Of a DNA stretch of 64,000 nt, positions 9,353 through 20,760 are shown piece by piece (the first letter of the stretch is position 1; every line of letters starts with the position of its first letter). Location of the stretch: the NCBI GenBank assembly GCA_903632075.3, contig CAHIKZ030005207.1:406001-470000 (forward strand). The letters are read 5' to 3'. The translations under genes and the position numbers were made by a program. The notes beneath the pieces are model-generated. The model saw only the letters and a program-made list of their open reading frames with translations. It was not told the origin of the DNA and ran no database searches. This DNA is from Acanthosepion pharaonis. Lineage: Eukaryota; Mollusca; Cephalopoda; Sepiida; Sepiidae.

Positions 9353-10235
9353 TCAAATTGTAACCCCCCCTCCCATTTGGGGATGTGCCTCAGTTGCACC
9401 CAATTGTTGTTACTCACATTGATCTTTGGGTAGGCTGATTTAAACTTAAACTGCTCCAATTGAACAGTAAAAATTCCCAGTAATGAAACACCCTGTTATA
9501 CTGCTGGTATATAATTTCTGTGTTGAGGTATTATAACTATTTACACTATTGACATTATTTGGACAGTTGTCTCCACCTTTATTGTCATATTCATAATGTT
9601 TCAGCCAGTGTATGCTCCAACCTACTTCAGGTGATATACATTGGAATAATAATTTCTTGGGAAATTTTTTTTTTCATTTCTTCCTTTATATATATAATGT
9701 TAAATACTAAAAATATCCTTCCTAGGGCAATGGCACTTTGTCTTTTTCAAAGTATTCACCTTGAAACATCACACAATGATTCCAGAGCCATAGCATATTT
9801 CAAAATAATATAATGTCTGCTTTCAGGACTGCTGTCAGCTGCAAAATTACATTCTCCAAAATCTTGTCTGCAGTCTAAAACCTTTTTGTGGTAATTTTAG
9901 TTTTGGGGAAAACCAGAAGATGCATTGAACCAAATCTGTACTGGCAAGAGGCAGACGTACTTAGGTGATGCAAAATCATCCAAGCATGATACATGAAGAA
10001 TGAACAAGCCCAATCTCATAATGAATACACTGGTCACATAGTAGAGAAGCTCATGTATTGGCATCTCACTTCTTACTGAATAACCTAAGTGTTTTTTCTA
10101 GCATATGAAGTAAGGTTACTTCCTAATTGCTTCACATGTTATATTAAGGATATACTTGACAAGGAAAACATTATGCTGAAAGGCAATTGTTGTTGAATTG
10201 TTTTCTCAATTTTTGTGCTTGTTTTTGTGAACATA
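9353..10235. other. Unassigned sequence
   Basis: Includes a C-rich patch (9,365-9,385) beside the stem-loop and an 84-codon open frame (9559-9813) with no recognisable domain. Confidence 0.35.
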
Positions 10236-10245
10236 CATATATATA

Positions 10246-10298
<53 letters not shown>

Positions 10299-10370
10299 GG
10301 TGTTTTATTAAGACAGATTATATATAAGGGTGTTTCATTAAGATGGATCAAAATCAGCAGTAAATAAATC
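10236..10370. repeat. (TA)n array with short adjoining duplication
   Basis: A TA array at 10236-10295 is followed by two copies of an approximately 30-bp unit containing AAGGGTGTTTYATTAAGA (10,297-10,345). The repeat boundary at the microsatellite resembles other TA-linked repeats in this window. Confidence 0.8.
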
Positions 10371-10546
10371 AGTGTTATTGGTGAAAATTTATTTATTTTT
10401 CAATTGGATGATGTTATTTAAGTCGTGGTAATTATGTGTGAGAAATATTGCTCAAATGTCTGCCAAATCTGAAAGAAAAAGAAAAGATCATTATACACTT
10501 AAACTTAATTCACATTTAAAATCAGTTCCAAGTTATTGGAACTCCC

Positions 10547-10550
<4 letters not shown>

Positions 10551-10586
<36 letters not shown>

Positions 10587-10640
10587 TATATATAAATGTA
10601 TGTGTGTGCATCTCTCTCTCACTATATATATATATAGATG
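10551..10640. repeat. (CA)n, (TC)n and (TA)n arrays
   Basis: CA array at 10551-10582, then a TATA patch, TGTG, a TCTC patch at 10,611-10,620 and TA at 10,622-10,636. Confidence 0.85.
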
Positions 10641-11244
10641 ATATGAAGATGAATCTTCACATAGAAATATCAAAGAAATACAGTCAACCTGAAAAAGAAT
10701 TAAATTATCTATTACAAAAAATTTAAAATAGTTAACCATATCTTCAAAAATAACAACACAACTGTAAAATCAAAACTACAAAGAACCAACATTATTTACA
10801 AGTTCAAATGCCCCTAACTGTGTTCCTGAACAAAGGGAACTCATAATTACAACAGTGAAACTACTATATGCCTATCCAGATGACTTACATTACACCTACC
10901 CAACCATAGATCTATTAGAACTCATTTAAACACACACACAAACTTACCCAAGAAGATTAAAAATAAAAGCCTTCATAGCAAAAAAGAAAAAGCTAATACT
11001 CAATAATATTAACAACAAGCCTGGCCACAATGTTTGGAAAATAAAACGTCATTGTAACTCTAGATACATACATACAACTCATATATCCTGTTAAAAAGTA
11101 AAAAATAAAATCATCCTTGATAATGGATAAAAGTATAGCTGAAAGCTCTTGGAATTACAAAACATTTGAACAGTTTCTACACACTCTGTCCAGAAAAAAA
11201 AACCTGTTTGAACACAAGAAAAATTAAATAAAATGCTTAATTGT
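10641..11244. other. Unassigned AT-rich sequence
   Basis: A-rich on the plus strand, with many short ACAAC/AACAA words. No open frame or element recognised. Confidence 0.35.
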
Positions 11245-11246
11245 AT

Positions 11247-11534
11247 GTATATATATATATATATATATATAAAACAAATAATTTTTTCACCCATTAAAAT
11301 GGATAAATGTGATTTATTTCTATTAAATCAAATTTTTTTCTGTGCATATTTAGTTATTATGCATCTGTGTACAGTTAATTATATGAAAATTGTTTATTCA
11401 TTAGTTGGAAATCGAATAAATTAAAAATTTGTATGTGCATGAATATTTGTTTCCCTCTACTGTATATGCATGTGTATATGTATAACTGTATGCATGTATA
11501 ACTATATCTGTGTGTGTGTATATGTATGTATGTA

Positions 11535-11580
<46 letters not shown>

Positions 11581-11590
11581 TACACGAATG
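11247..11590. repeat. TA and TG/TATG microsatellites
   Basis: A short TA array at 11,247-11,271, then a mixed TATG/TGTG/TATA array at 11,500-11,580. Sequence between them (11,290-11,500) is AT-rich and unassigned. Confidence 0.8.
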
Positions 11591-11696
11591 TAATGAGAAC
11601 GAAAATAATATATAAATTCTAATGTTCACAGCATTAATTCAAAAGAGAACTCAATAACAATAGTAGAGCAATAATTATTATAATTTTTTCATATAG

Positions 11697-11828
11697 ACAG
11701 AAACAGTTTACAGATGCACCTTGACTGATGAGAACCATAACCATTTTGGTTCTCACCACTCGAGGTGCAACTCAATGCACCAAAACGAAGTTGCATCTTT
11801 GTAGTGAGTAAACTGTTTCTGTCTATAG
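11697..11828. repeat. Foldback (inverted-repeat) element
   Basis: The outer arms pair TATAGACAGAAACAGTTTA (from 11,692) with its reverse complement (to 11,827). Inside, GGTTCTCA and GAGAACC, and GATGCACC with GGTGCA, give further pairing. It is followed by a short TA array (11,839-11,850). Confidence 0.65.
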
Positions 11829-11842
11829 GAAAAAAATTTATA

Positions 11843-11996
11843 TATATATATAGTCATCCACAGGCAGTTTTGCTGTATCAACTCTCTTCAGTGTAGCTAG
11901 ACATCCAGTTGCCTCTAGCTAGGATTGAAACCCGACTGAATTGGCGTCAGTTGGAGATTCTACCACTAAGGCATCAGCGCATGGCAGAGATGAAGG
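11843..11996 (-). mobile_element. tRNA-derived SINE
   Basis: On the minus strand the head has a good box A (TGCCTTAGTGG) and box B (GGTTTCAATCC), about 30 bp apart. The 3' tail runs into the TA repeat at about 11,840. The head resembles a Gly-type tRNA loosely, but the parent is uncertain. Confidence 0.5.
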
Positions 11997-12815
11997 TGAA
12001 TTTTAGCGTATTTATTTTTAGATAAATGCACAGTGACCAAGAGGACTCAATTTGCTTTTACCAAAGAGTTTTGATATAATAGCCGTAATAATCACAGTTT
12101 ACAAACTCACACTTACGCCTCCAGAGAGCTCAACTGAAATTAATTTTTTGGGAGAAGTGATTGAGACAATTTCATTTTCCTTTCAATATGAGCATTTTGT
12201 GTTCAGGCATTGATAAATGCCATAACTTCAGATACTACTTTTTAAAACAGCCAATTTTCTCATTTGCAGTCCTCTGTCCTACTGTTTTTTTCTGACTTTC
12301 TTCCTTCCTGTATTGTTGACTACTATATGAAAGAAATGTTTTTAGAATAGTTATCTGGGCAACTCTGAACATGTCATTCAGTGAACATTACATTACAAAC
12401 AAATTTTATCAATTTGATAATGAATGAATAGTACCCACATTATTATTCTTCAACATGTATACATATCACTCTGTACATATTGATATTGATTTCATTTCTG
12501 TTTACTGCATGTCTCATTAACTGTAAAATTATAGTTACTTCTATTCACAGAATCAATGAATATGAATACATATATAACTGCAAAAAAATTTCTCTTTAAA
12601 TTCAAAATAAAATGCTAAAAAATAAAAGCTGATACAAACATGCCGCAAATAAAAGTGATATCAGTAAATGTCTCTTCGGACATAGGTTTAATATTATTTG
12701 ACTGTTATTTTCAATTGAGGCTTAAATTATGAATAAAACTGTAAATTGTTTATAATCTTCCACATGGTCATATTAAAAGATTATAGTGAAAAACAGTTTT
12801 ATCTAATATAAAAGG
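11997..12815. other. Unassigned AT-rich sequence
   Basis: No coding frame, SINE head or LINE motif recognised. Confidence 0.35.
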
Positions 12816-12960
12816 TTGATTCATAAGTAATTTCTGTTTTTAGTAATCAGTTGTAATGATTAATATATCATCTGATATATTCTTGTTTAGCTGTGTCATA
12901 AGTAATTTCTGTTTTTAGGAATTAGTCGCATTGATAAATGTATGATCTTATAGCGATCAT
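12816..12960 (+). repeat. Mariner-like terminal repeat dimer, copy 1
   Basis: Two tandem partial copies of a unit containing TCATAAGTAATTTCTGTTTTTAG lie about 80 bp apart. The motif resembles terminal repeats of mariner elements. A matching dimer occurs at 13,625-13,760. No transposase was found. Confidence 0.5.
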
Positions 12961-13620
12961 CATCACACACACATACATACCTATACAAATTCAAATTTCA
13001 ATAACAATCATTCATTGGATAGAAATCAATGCTTCTGTCTTATGCAACAATTTTGAAATCACTATACTTTCGTATAGTAGATTTTGTGCACTTTTGGGAG
13101 AATCAGCTCCCAGAAATCTCCCCAAAGCTCATTCACTAATTGGTCAGTGACGACCAATCAGATTGTCTGCATGTGAAGAGTGATTCTTCCTGTGCAGCAC
13201 TTCTGATCCAATGATCACTTATAAAAGCAAGAAAAAAGAGAAGACACACCAGTGAGACTTCAGCTGCCACAGAAATCCATGGCAGTTGAAGCTATGCGCC
13301 GATCTTCTCACTCAACACTCACAAACTGCATATTCCTTACACTTACATAATTTTCCCTCTTGCACAGCAAAACTGTTAAAAAACATTTATTACAAACTAT
13401 TAACTTTCTTTTCAGAGAACTTTGATAGACAATGTTAGTCAAAGAGAGACAACTGTCATCTTACTCATTGCATGCTTTTTTTTTTTACACATTCTTTATT
13501 GTATACATTGTTGAATACAATTTTTATATATAATGGTACTTTTGCCTTGTCCTTTCTTCACGTCAGTTTGGTTTCCTAATTAAAATTAAATAAATGTGGT
13601 GGAAGTCCACCACAATCTGA
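12961..13620 (+). mobile_element. LTR-like block (possible solo LTR)
   Basis: Between the two mariner-like dimers lies a block with a CCAAT box (GACCAATCAG near 13,150), a TATA box (TTATAAAAGC near 13,220), an AATAAA (near 13,592), and a TG...CA-type end made of a short palindrome (TGTGGTGGAAGTCCACCACA, 13,595-13,614). Parts resemble 34.7-35.4 kb (AGAGAACTTT ... GTCAAAG). I could not define the left boundary or a target duplication. Confidence 0.35.
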
Positions 13621-13765
13621 TATTATATTCACTCATAGATAATGTCTGTTTTTAGGAATTAGTTGTAATAATGTATCATCTGATATATTCTTGTTTAGCT
13701 GAGTCATAAGTAATTTCTGTTTTTAGGAATCAGTTGAAATGATGAATATATCCAAACTGCAACCC
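13621..13765 (+). repeat. Mariner-like terminal repeat dimer, copy 2
   Basis: Same arrangement as 12,816-12,960, including the spacer ATCATCTGATATATTCTTGT. The pair may be the split halves of one locus separated by the LTR-like block. Confidence 0.5.
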
Positions 13766-14166
13766 CCTTGATTATTATGTATATGGTGCAGTTGAGTGAG
13801 AAAGCAGCAAAACTCCTTGTAACACCAAAAATGAACTAAAGACAAGAATTATAGCAACATTCATCAACAAGGAGACTGTCCAGAAGAGTTGCAGGAGATG
13901 CCGGTTGTCTGGAGTTCATGGTTGAAGCCAATGGTGACTTTACTGAATAAATTTGCTCTTTAGTATTTGAAGATATTTTTGAGTAATTTTGGTTAATATA
14001 TCTGCTAAAATGAGATGTCAGTGTTATTTTCATTTTTGAATAATTTAGTTATTTTTAGAGGATTCCAGTAGTTGCTCCATTTTTTTTTTTTTACTAAATG
14101 ATATATTTAGTTATTTTTGACTACTAGCCTGAATATTCAAGTAATGTTATTAAAGAAGAAATGTAA
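13766..14166. other. Unassigned sequence
   Basis: 13,790-13,940 (minus) has words recalling a mariner transposase N-terminus, but no frame holds; I do not call it. Confidence 0.3.
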
Positions 14167-14246
14167 CCTCGAGCTGGATTCAAACATGTCCCCCTAGTAG
14201 GAGAAACCATCATTAGATCCGATGTCCTTTAGAGCAACTCAGCCAC
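14167..14246 (-). pseudogene. tRNA pseudogene or tRNA-derived SINE head (Ser/Leu-like)
   Basis: Minus strand: box A-like TGGCTGAGTTG, an anticodon-arm-like CATCG...TGATG stem, a long variable arm able to pair (TCTCC with GGGGGA), and box B-like GTTTGAATCC. The long variable arm suggests a Ser- or Leu-type origin. The position before the anticodon is not the usual T, so it is not a functional tRNA. A TA array starts 40 bp away. Confidence 0.4.
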
Positions 14247-14286
14247 TTTGGGTCTCACTGGTTTTACTCAATTGCTTGAGACCCTT

Positions 14287-14288
<2 letters not shown>

Positions 14289-14333
<45 letters not shown>
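14289..14333. repeat. (TA)n array
   Basis: Uninterrupted AT dinucleotides, about 22 units. Confidence 0.95.
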
Positions 14334-14335
<2 letters not shown>

Positions 14336-15558
14336 CAAATAATGAAATAGCTAGTGTTTCTATATACTTACACACACAAGAGGATTCTAAAATATTCTTC
14401 CTAAAAATTGACATAATATTTTGGGGAATGGCTTCTTTGCTGGAATCTACTACTACTACTATAAATAATGATAATAATAAAATAACTTGGGCATTGCAGA
14501 ACTCATATTTACGATAATTATAATTGTGTTTGTTCCTTAGTTTACACTTATATTATGCCCTGTTCATAGCTCAGATAAATAATGGACTATTCCAATTTCA
14601 TTGAGAATGAAGATGGAAAAGACATCATAGATGCAATTTGGTTTCACTGAGAAAAAGAAAGAAATGCTCTACCAACACATAATAAATAATAAACTGTTAC
14701 ATTCTGATAGTGAGGAAAGACAGAAAAGACATATCAGAGATGCTCTTTGGTTTCACTGATAAAATGAAAGAAAGATAGATGAAGCAATAATGCTCTCATA
14801 ATAATGTGTTTTCTTCAATGAAATGGAATAACTTACCAATTTCAAATTTTTCATTTGTACTCTCTTACTTCCTTAAATAATGATCTGCATTTATACTTAG
14901 GAATGTTATTGTAATATCATGTTAGAGTTAAGCTCAAATATTTAACTATGTAATATTAGAATTTGCACAGGTATTTTATGGCCGTGGAACTCACAATAAG
15001 ATTATTTATTTATTAAATATTATGATACATCAGAAAATTCAAATAGGAAAGCTGTGAAATTTTCATGAATATTACTAGAAAATGTTAAAGAAATTATTGC
15101 ATGTGAATAACAATATTGTAATAAATATTGACAAAAGAGAAATAGAAATATTCAAGCACAATTATAACACTGATGTGCTATAAATTGATTGGAAAAATTT
15201 AACAAAGAATTCATTAATTAATATTGCTTTAACAGGTTTATATAATCTATTTTTTAACAATATTCTAATTAATGTTGTTCATTGCCTAAATGTAGGTAAT
15301 ACTAGAGACAATTTCTCTGCAATTAAAAGGAACACAATATCACTGAATGAAACATTGGATTGAATAAGCCATGAGACATTATTATTATTAATGAGGTCAT
15401 GGAAGGGGGTCTTGGTTCATTTAGTAGATTGTTGACTGTGGTGGGACTTGGCTATGTGCCTGCAATGATTTAGCTTGGTTAAGTGCATTTCTGTACAATA
15501 AGATTTGAGCTATTCACTTCTTTTATTAATTTCAAGTGCAGTGGCATCCTGACGTCTG
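14334..15558. other. Unassigned AT-rich sequence
   Basis: Contains a short internal duplication (14,610-14,660 and 14,725-14,780 share GAAAAGACAT...AGATGC...TTTGGTTTCACTGA), so a ~110-bp unit is present about twice. Nothing coding is recognised. Confidence 0.4.
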
Positions 15559-15559
15559 T

Positions 15560-15591
<32 letters not shown>
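15559..15591. repeat. (CA)n array
   Basis: About 16 CA units. Confidence 0.95.
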
Positions 15592-15592
<1 letters not shown>

Positions 15593-15599
15593 GTAAAAA

Positions 15600-15763
15600 T
15601 ATAGTTTTAAGGTATGCTATAGTTATAGTTTAAAGTGCTCAGTATCAGTTAAAGTGGACACGGAAGTCAACATCCAATTTTGACAGTCTGTTACATGCTT
15701 AAACACATCTTCATGACATGAATTATGTGGGTGCATTTTAGTATGAAACAGAGTTAATGTCCA

Positions 15764-15803
<40 letters not shown>
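15600..15803. repeat. TA-linked dispersed repeat
   Basis: Shares its order with 23,832-24,057: GTGCTATA, then AAAGTGCTCARTATCAG, then a GAAACAG block, then TCCACTTATATATA running directly into a TA array (here 15,766-15,803). No protein. Confidence 0.6.
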
Positions 15804-15806
<3 letters not shown>

Positions 15807-16029
15807 CACAAAAAAAATGTAGGAAAAACTTCAGGAAAGAAAAAGATTGTCTTTTGTAGTTTTACCAAATTGCAATAACACTGATTACTGTAGTAAGGTA
15901 TTTTCTTGACATGTAGCAATACCTTGACAGCATTTAGACAAAAAATTGAAAATGCATGTTTTGCCATCACTTTATACAAACAATGTCCAACATTCAGTGT
16001 TGTGGAAGAGATTAGATATAATGTAGCAG

Positions 16030-16385
16030 TTCAGCATTCTTTTATTTATTTCTAAGGACATTTAAACATCTCTTAATACTTTGCTTAGTTTCTGAAAAAC
16101 ACTTTCACTGTTTCCATGTGCCTTTAAATTTGTGTCACACTTCCCCTTGTCTGTTATTGTATTATTCTGAGAGATAAACTCTCCAAACCTTCTTTCCTCA
16201 TTGTATATGCCAAATATATCAGCTGTCTCTTTATGGTTGTAAGAATTAGTTTCTTTGTAGTTCTTGCTGTCCTTAAATCTTCCAGCTTGCTCAAATGTTC
16301 TGTCCATCGTGTTCTCAACAATTGTCAGTAGACCTCCATCATTTTTGCTAAGTAATGCCAAAAAAGATATAGACACCAAATGAAT
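16030..16385 (-). mobile_element. LINE family B fragment
   Basis: Minus-strand translation has GKCDTNLKAHG and FQKLSKVLR, which match the family B region just before the C-terminal block (compare 26.7 kb). An open frame of 105 codons (16062-16379) survives but lacks RT motifs. Confidence 0.6.
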
Positions 16386-17540
16386 ACATAAAATATGTCA
16401 ACATCTTGGGAATGATAAATTCTGATTGTGGTGTTTTTAGTCATTGCTGCTGATTTCACCAGGCATAATTAGTTCTCAGCCTTGGAGGCCATTATTCTGT
16501 TGGATACCAAAGAGATGACACACTTAGTGAATGGAATTATAAATATACATGATTTCATTACAAACGCCCGGTGTGCAAAAAAAAAAAAAATAATGACAAG
16601 AAATACAGGAAAGAGAAACGATTGGGTCTTTCAATGATCAATCAGGGGAGATAATGGATTATTTATGAGAAATTTCTTTTTAGACATTATTCCTGTTTTC
16701 ATCACTTACTTCTCCATTTAATCATTTTTTTTTATATTTCTGTTTTTCAGCTTTTCTTTATTCTTTTTATTTCTTTCATCTCTTTTTGTTGTTTCCATTT
16801 TCCCTTTTTATTCTTTCATCTTTGACTATTTTATTTCTTTCTCTTATTCTTTTAAACCTAGCATATTTTTTGTTTCTAATTATCTTTTTCATTCTTTTTT
16901 TTTTTAAATTGTGACTCCTTAACATTTCATTTTTCCTATCTATTTCTTTTGTTACTTTTCTCTTCTTATCCTCTTTTCTTTTTTATTAAATCACATATTT
17001 TCTTTTATTATTCTTAGGATATATCATATATTTTCCTTTATTACTGGAGAATGAGTGACAATAAGTCTCCTCAAAACTGCAGCACCCTCATCAATATTCT
17101 CCAAGATCCTAACAATATCTTCAATGGATTCCTAATTCATCCAACCTTGACTCTCATAACACTTGTCATTATTCCTAGCGTGTCTGGAAACATTAACCTA
17201 ACCTTTCTCTTCTACCTTTTTCATTGCTCCCAATTGAGATCCTGGTATTTTTGTCCAATGATTTGCTTTCTTTCTATTGCATTCTGTTGTTCAATAGCAT
17301 AACCAAATCTATGATCTGGCAAGTTACCTTTTCCTTGTTTATGATTCTCTGAAATTGTTTTCTCATCTACATCAGGTGCTGGGCCTGGATCTGAAAGTTT
17401 CAGAGTATGTTACTATTTTCTCATGTTTCTTGTTTATACTGATACCACTGGTTGACACCAAATCCTTTGCACAGTTCCTAATGTATGACTGTACTTACTC
17501 TCTCATGCCCATTTCTTCTATTCCTTTGAGATCACTTGAT
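16386..17540. other. Unassigned; T-rich stretch in the middle
   Basis: 16,560-16,590 has an A14 run after a short GC-rich word. 16,660-17,040 is T/C-rich. Open frames at 17,051-17,555 show no recognised domain. Confidence 0.35.
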
Positions 17541-18000
17541 ACATCCCCGATATGATTTAATATCTCTTTTCTCAACAGTGGCAGCATCTTACAGTATTTT
17601 ATCTATATGGTAATTGTTCTCATGAGATTTCTTCATTGTTACTTCACCAGTTTAAGTGCAGTACTAGATTGGCAGTTAGTTCTCATCTTTTTACTGTTGC
17701 AATGGCTAGATATAAGCATAAGCTCTATGCTAATAGTTATTCGCTCATACTTCTCGCTTGTGGAATTATTTTTTGGCTTCTTGCTTTCCTGTTAACTATG
17801 ATCTTTAAAAAATTAAATGCAACACCGATCTTGATCTTCTCTCTGAATCCTGCTTTTATATTGTCCTTTTTAATGTCTTTATATTGTCCTTTCTACTCTC
17901 TTTATATTGTCCTTTCTACTCAACATGGTTTTCTCAGTTTATTCCATTCTCAGTAAACCTTTGCACATCATCACCTTGCTAGGAGTGAAATGATTAAAAT
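17541..18000 (+). mobile_element. LINE family A, 3' end
   Basis: The translated block STRLAVSSHLFTVAMARYKH at about 17,645-17,710 is the family A C-terminus. Near 17,854-17,920 a 24-bp unit (TATATTGTCCTTTCTACTC) is repeated about three times within the 3' region. The copy ends with GTGAAATGATTAAAA. Confidence 0.75.
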
Positions 18001-18029
18001 AAAAAATTTAGCTGAAAAACTACCTCTAT

Positions 18030-18182
18030 TGCCAACAATTAAATGTAACATCAATTGTTATCTTTGAATCCTGTTCTTATATTCTCATCTCTCTCCCCAA
18101 TGTTTTCTCACTTTTATTCAACCTCATTAACTCTTTGCCTCAGTGGATTTATTGCCTTGCTTGAGGTGAAATGATTAAAAAA
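18030..18182 (+). mobile_element. LINE family A, second 3' end fragment
   Basis: Starts at ATTAAATGTAACATCAATTG and ends in the family 3' sequence TTGCTTGAGGTGAAATGATT. It directly follows the preceding copy, so the two 3' ends are in tandem. Confidence 0.65.
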
Positions 18183-18645
18183 TGCTTTGATCTAATTCAC
18201 CCTTTATTCTGGGTTGCAATGGTAAGGGATTCTGTTTTTCTTTTTAGTTGTCCTCCGCATCACTATCCTTGATTATTTGTCTGCTGTTGCTTTTAAAAAT
18301 TTCAAGCAGTATCCATATTTTCATAACACTATTTGAACTCGGTCATTAACACTGATAAATTCCCTCTCTCCTTATTATGTTCAGTTTGTACTTGTTGTCT
18401 CTGAGGTATCAAATTTAGTGCATAGTTGTTAGTTTTTTGGTCTGTCAGTCCCTCAATTTTTTGTATATATTCTATCTGATTAATTAGGTGTTATTCAAAG
18501 ATTCAAGGGATGTATTAATCATGAAATAAATTCAACAATGTCACCTAGATTTGAGCATTTCCTTCAAAGTAGAATACTGCTCAGAAAGAGAAACAGCAAA
18601 ATCTATAAAGAATCCAGGTCACATATGATGCTTAATATTGGCTAG
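18183..18645. other. Unassigned sequence
   Basis: No element recognised before the SINE. Confidence 0.3.
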
Positions 18646-18965
18646 GCTTACCGCAACATCATGTTAAAATAATGGTTCCCAGAAAAATCACCAAAGTTAG
18701 GCAACATTGAGCCTGGTCAGTACCTAGATGGGTGACCACTTGTGAATAACAGGTGCTGTAAGCTTGGATGTGCAGGTGGTGTAATGGATAATGACTCGGA
18801 ATTCTTAACCAAAGAGCCCAGTTCCAATTTCAGATGGGTTCGTTATATTCACTTATGTGCAAATACCCTTGGGAATGGTATGAATTCACCCCTTCTCCTG
18901 CCAGTTATGGGTTAACTAGTAAGACGTATTACTAAAACCATTATCATCTCAAAAATAAAATAAAA
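18646..18965 (+). mobile_element. Composite 5S rRNA/tRNA SINE, copy 2
   Basis: 18646-18765 is a 120-nt 5S-like module, starting GCTTACCGCAACATCATGTT and ending GTGCTGTAAGCTT. It is followed at once by a tRNA-like head (GGTGGTGTAATGGATAATG; GTTCCAATTTC) and the shared body with CAGTTATGGGTTAACTAG. It ends in an AAAATAAAATAAAA tail. The same junction in both copies shows that the fusion belongs to the family. Confidence 0.85.
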
Positions 18966-19485
18966 CTGAATACAAAATATTTAGATTTTGGCATTAAATA
19001 ACCAGTAGTGGTGTTGATATGCCACTATACAAAACCAACCAATATTGGTTAACACTTTGTATTTCTTTTTCAGTGAGAAAGTAGAATGCTTATAAATTGA
19101 TGCTGGTTTACAAATATGCAAAGCCCAATATATTCATTATAACACCTGGATAATAGTATACGATATACATGCATCACAGCCAAAAGTATCTGATATAGTG
19201 ACAGGTTTTGATGACAGCAGTACATAAGTTTGCAGGTGGGACCCAATTAGAAGTACCTCCAGGTTGGTTAATCCAGTCCACTCAGATGGTCTCTGTTTTG
19301 AGGGTGCATCCATGTATCTTGATGTGACTCCCAAATTAGCTTTGCTGCCTCATTCTTTGCACATAAACAAACCACTTGATCTTCCATCAGGAAACTCTTC
19401 CACTACTTCATGGACAGACGTACAGTGCATCAGTTCGGTGACATGCCCAACTGATTAAAGTCAGGCAACTAACAAGTCTTTGGCA
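18966..19485. other. Unassigned sequence
   Basis: Overlapping open frames on both strands at 19,137-19,458 have no recognised domain. Confidence 0.3.
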
Positions 19486-19615
19486 CAGAATGGTATATTT
19501 ACTTTTGCCCCTACAACTGCTTTCTAGAATCAATGGTTAAAAAATGCCTAGAGTGAGGGTCTTGGCAAAGATCATCCTTCTTTGAACATTATGGACTGGT
19601 GCTATAGATTCATAA
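19486..19615 (+). repeat. Dispersed repeat D, left part
   Basis: Matches 57,385-57,515 (ATCAATGGTTAAAAAATGSC ... GCAAAGATCATCC ... GGACTGGTGCTATAGA). Continues at 20,218 after a LINE insertion. Confidence 0.55.
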
Positions 19616-19619
19616 ATCA

Positions 19620-20130
19620 AGAATTGTATGAAATATATTGCAATATACTTCAAGATTCTTCATAAAATTCAAAGAAGAATCTGCAATGTTATTGGTCCTG
19701 ATCTGACATCTCAGCTTCAGAGCCTTTCCCACCATTGTAATGTAGCTTCCCGAAGTCTTTCCTATAAATTCTTTCATGGAAGTTATTCTGATGAACTTTC
19801 TACTATGCTATCGAGACTTTATAAATTTAAGCGCAGTACTAGATTGGAAGCAAAATCTCATCATGGTTGAAATAGCTAGATGCAACAGTAAGTTCTATGT
19901 TAACAGTTTCTTCTATTGCACTCCTTGCTCAGGGAACTCTTGTCTGGTTTCCCGCTTAACAGTTAACTTCAATCTTCAAAAATTTAAATGCAATGTCAGT
20001 TGTTATCTTCTGTCTTCTTAAAAATTGGTTTTTCATCTTATTAGTAGTTTTTATCATATTCTTTAATACTCAGTAACCTCTTTCGTCCTAGTGGTTTTAT
20101 TGCCTTGCTTGGGGTGAAATGGTTAAAAAA
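19620..20130 (+). mobile_element. LINE family A copy inserted in repeat D
   Basis: The translation contains ICNVIGPDLTSQLQSLSHHC, a further block FKRSTRLEAKSHHG and, in the next frame, CNSKFYVNSFF and NLQKFKCNVSCYL. It ends with the typical TTGCTTGGGGTGAAATGGTT. The copy is 5'-truncated, as expected for target-primed insertion. Confidence 0.8.
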
Positions 20131-20134
20131 GAAA

Positions 20135-20760
20135 CCCTATCACTTGGGGACTATCAACAGCAGCAACAACTAAAATGGATAGCACATGTAACTTGAAGAA
20201 AAATAATGACATAACCAAAATGTTAACATTCCACATTACATCAAACAAAAGATTCCAGTACTGAGAAATCTTTTTTCCTAAAAAATTGTTTTAGGAGAAA
20301 GATTTTATGAATTTTAACTGTAAGTACTACTGGTTGCTTGGTCAGTGAGTGTCAAATCTTTCCAACAACTAATATTATCATTACCATCTTAATTCACCAA
20401 GACAAAAATTGGACATGCTAATGCATGCATTCAGATAAGATGAGAAGCCATGATAGTGTAAACAGTGTAGCATTAGGGCATTTATAAATATATAAATTTA
20501 TATTTTTTGAGTGATATATGTTATCCATTTTAGTTTTTGCCGCTGTTATAAGTCCTCAAGTGATGTGGTTTCTGCTGTGAATACAGTTCTTTGTTTGGGA
20601 TTCTGTAGCCCCAGTCCACAATGTTTGAAGAAGGATGACCTTTGCCATGTCTGACAAGTTTTGCTCACTCAAAGCCATTTTTAAGCATTGATCTGAGAAT
20701 GCAGTTGTATACTGTTGAGTGTTTAGATATTTCTGAATGGTTTTTCATGCCATGCATGAC
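20135..20760. repeat. Repeat D, right part and inverted copy
   Basis: 20,218-20,400 continues repeat D (compare 57,520-57,710). 20,520-20,577 is the reverse complement of 20,135-20,190 (AACTAAAATGGATA arm). 20,600-20,700 in reverse complement repeats the 19,520-19,600 sequence. The unit is therefore present in both orientations around the LINE. Confidence 0.55.

Noticed and set aside
10438..10739. Frames reading THTHTH or CVCVCV
   Set aside because: Translation of CA/GT microsatellite.
13766..14033. Mariner transposase fragment
   Set aside because: Only scattered words; no continuous match in any frame.
18646..18720. Two unrelated SINEs inserted side by side
   Set aside because: Both genomic copies have the same 5S-tRNA junction, which favours one composite family.
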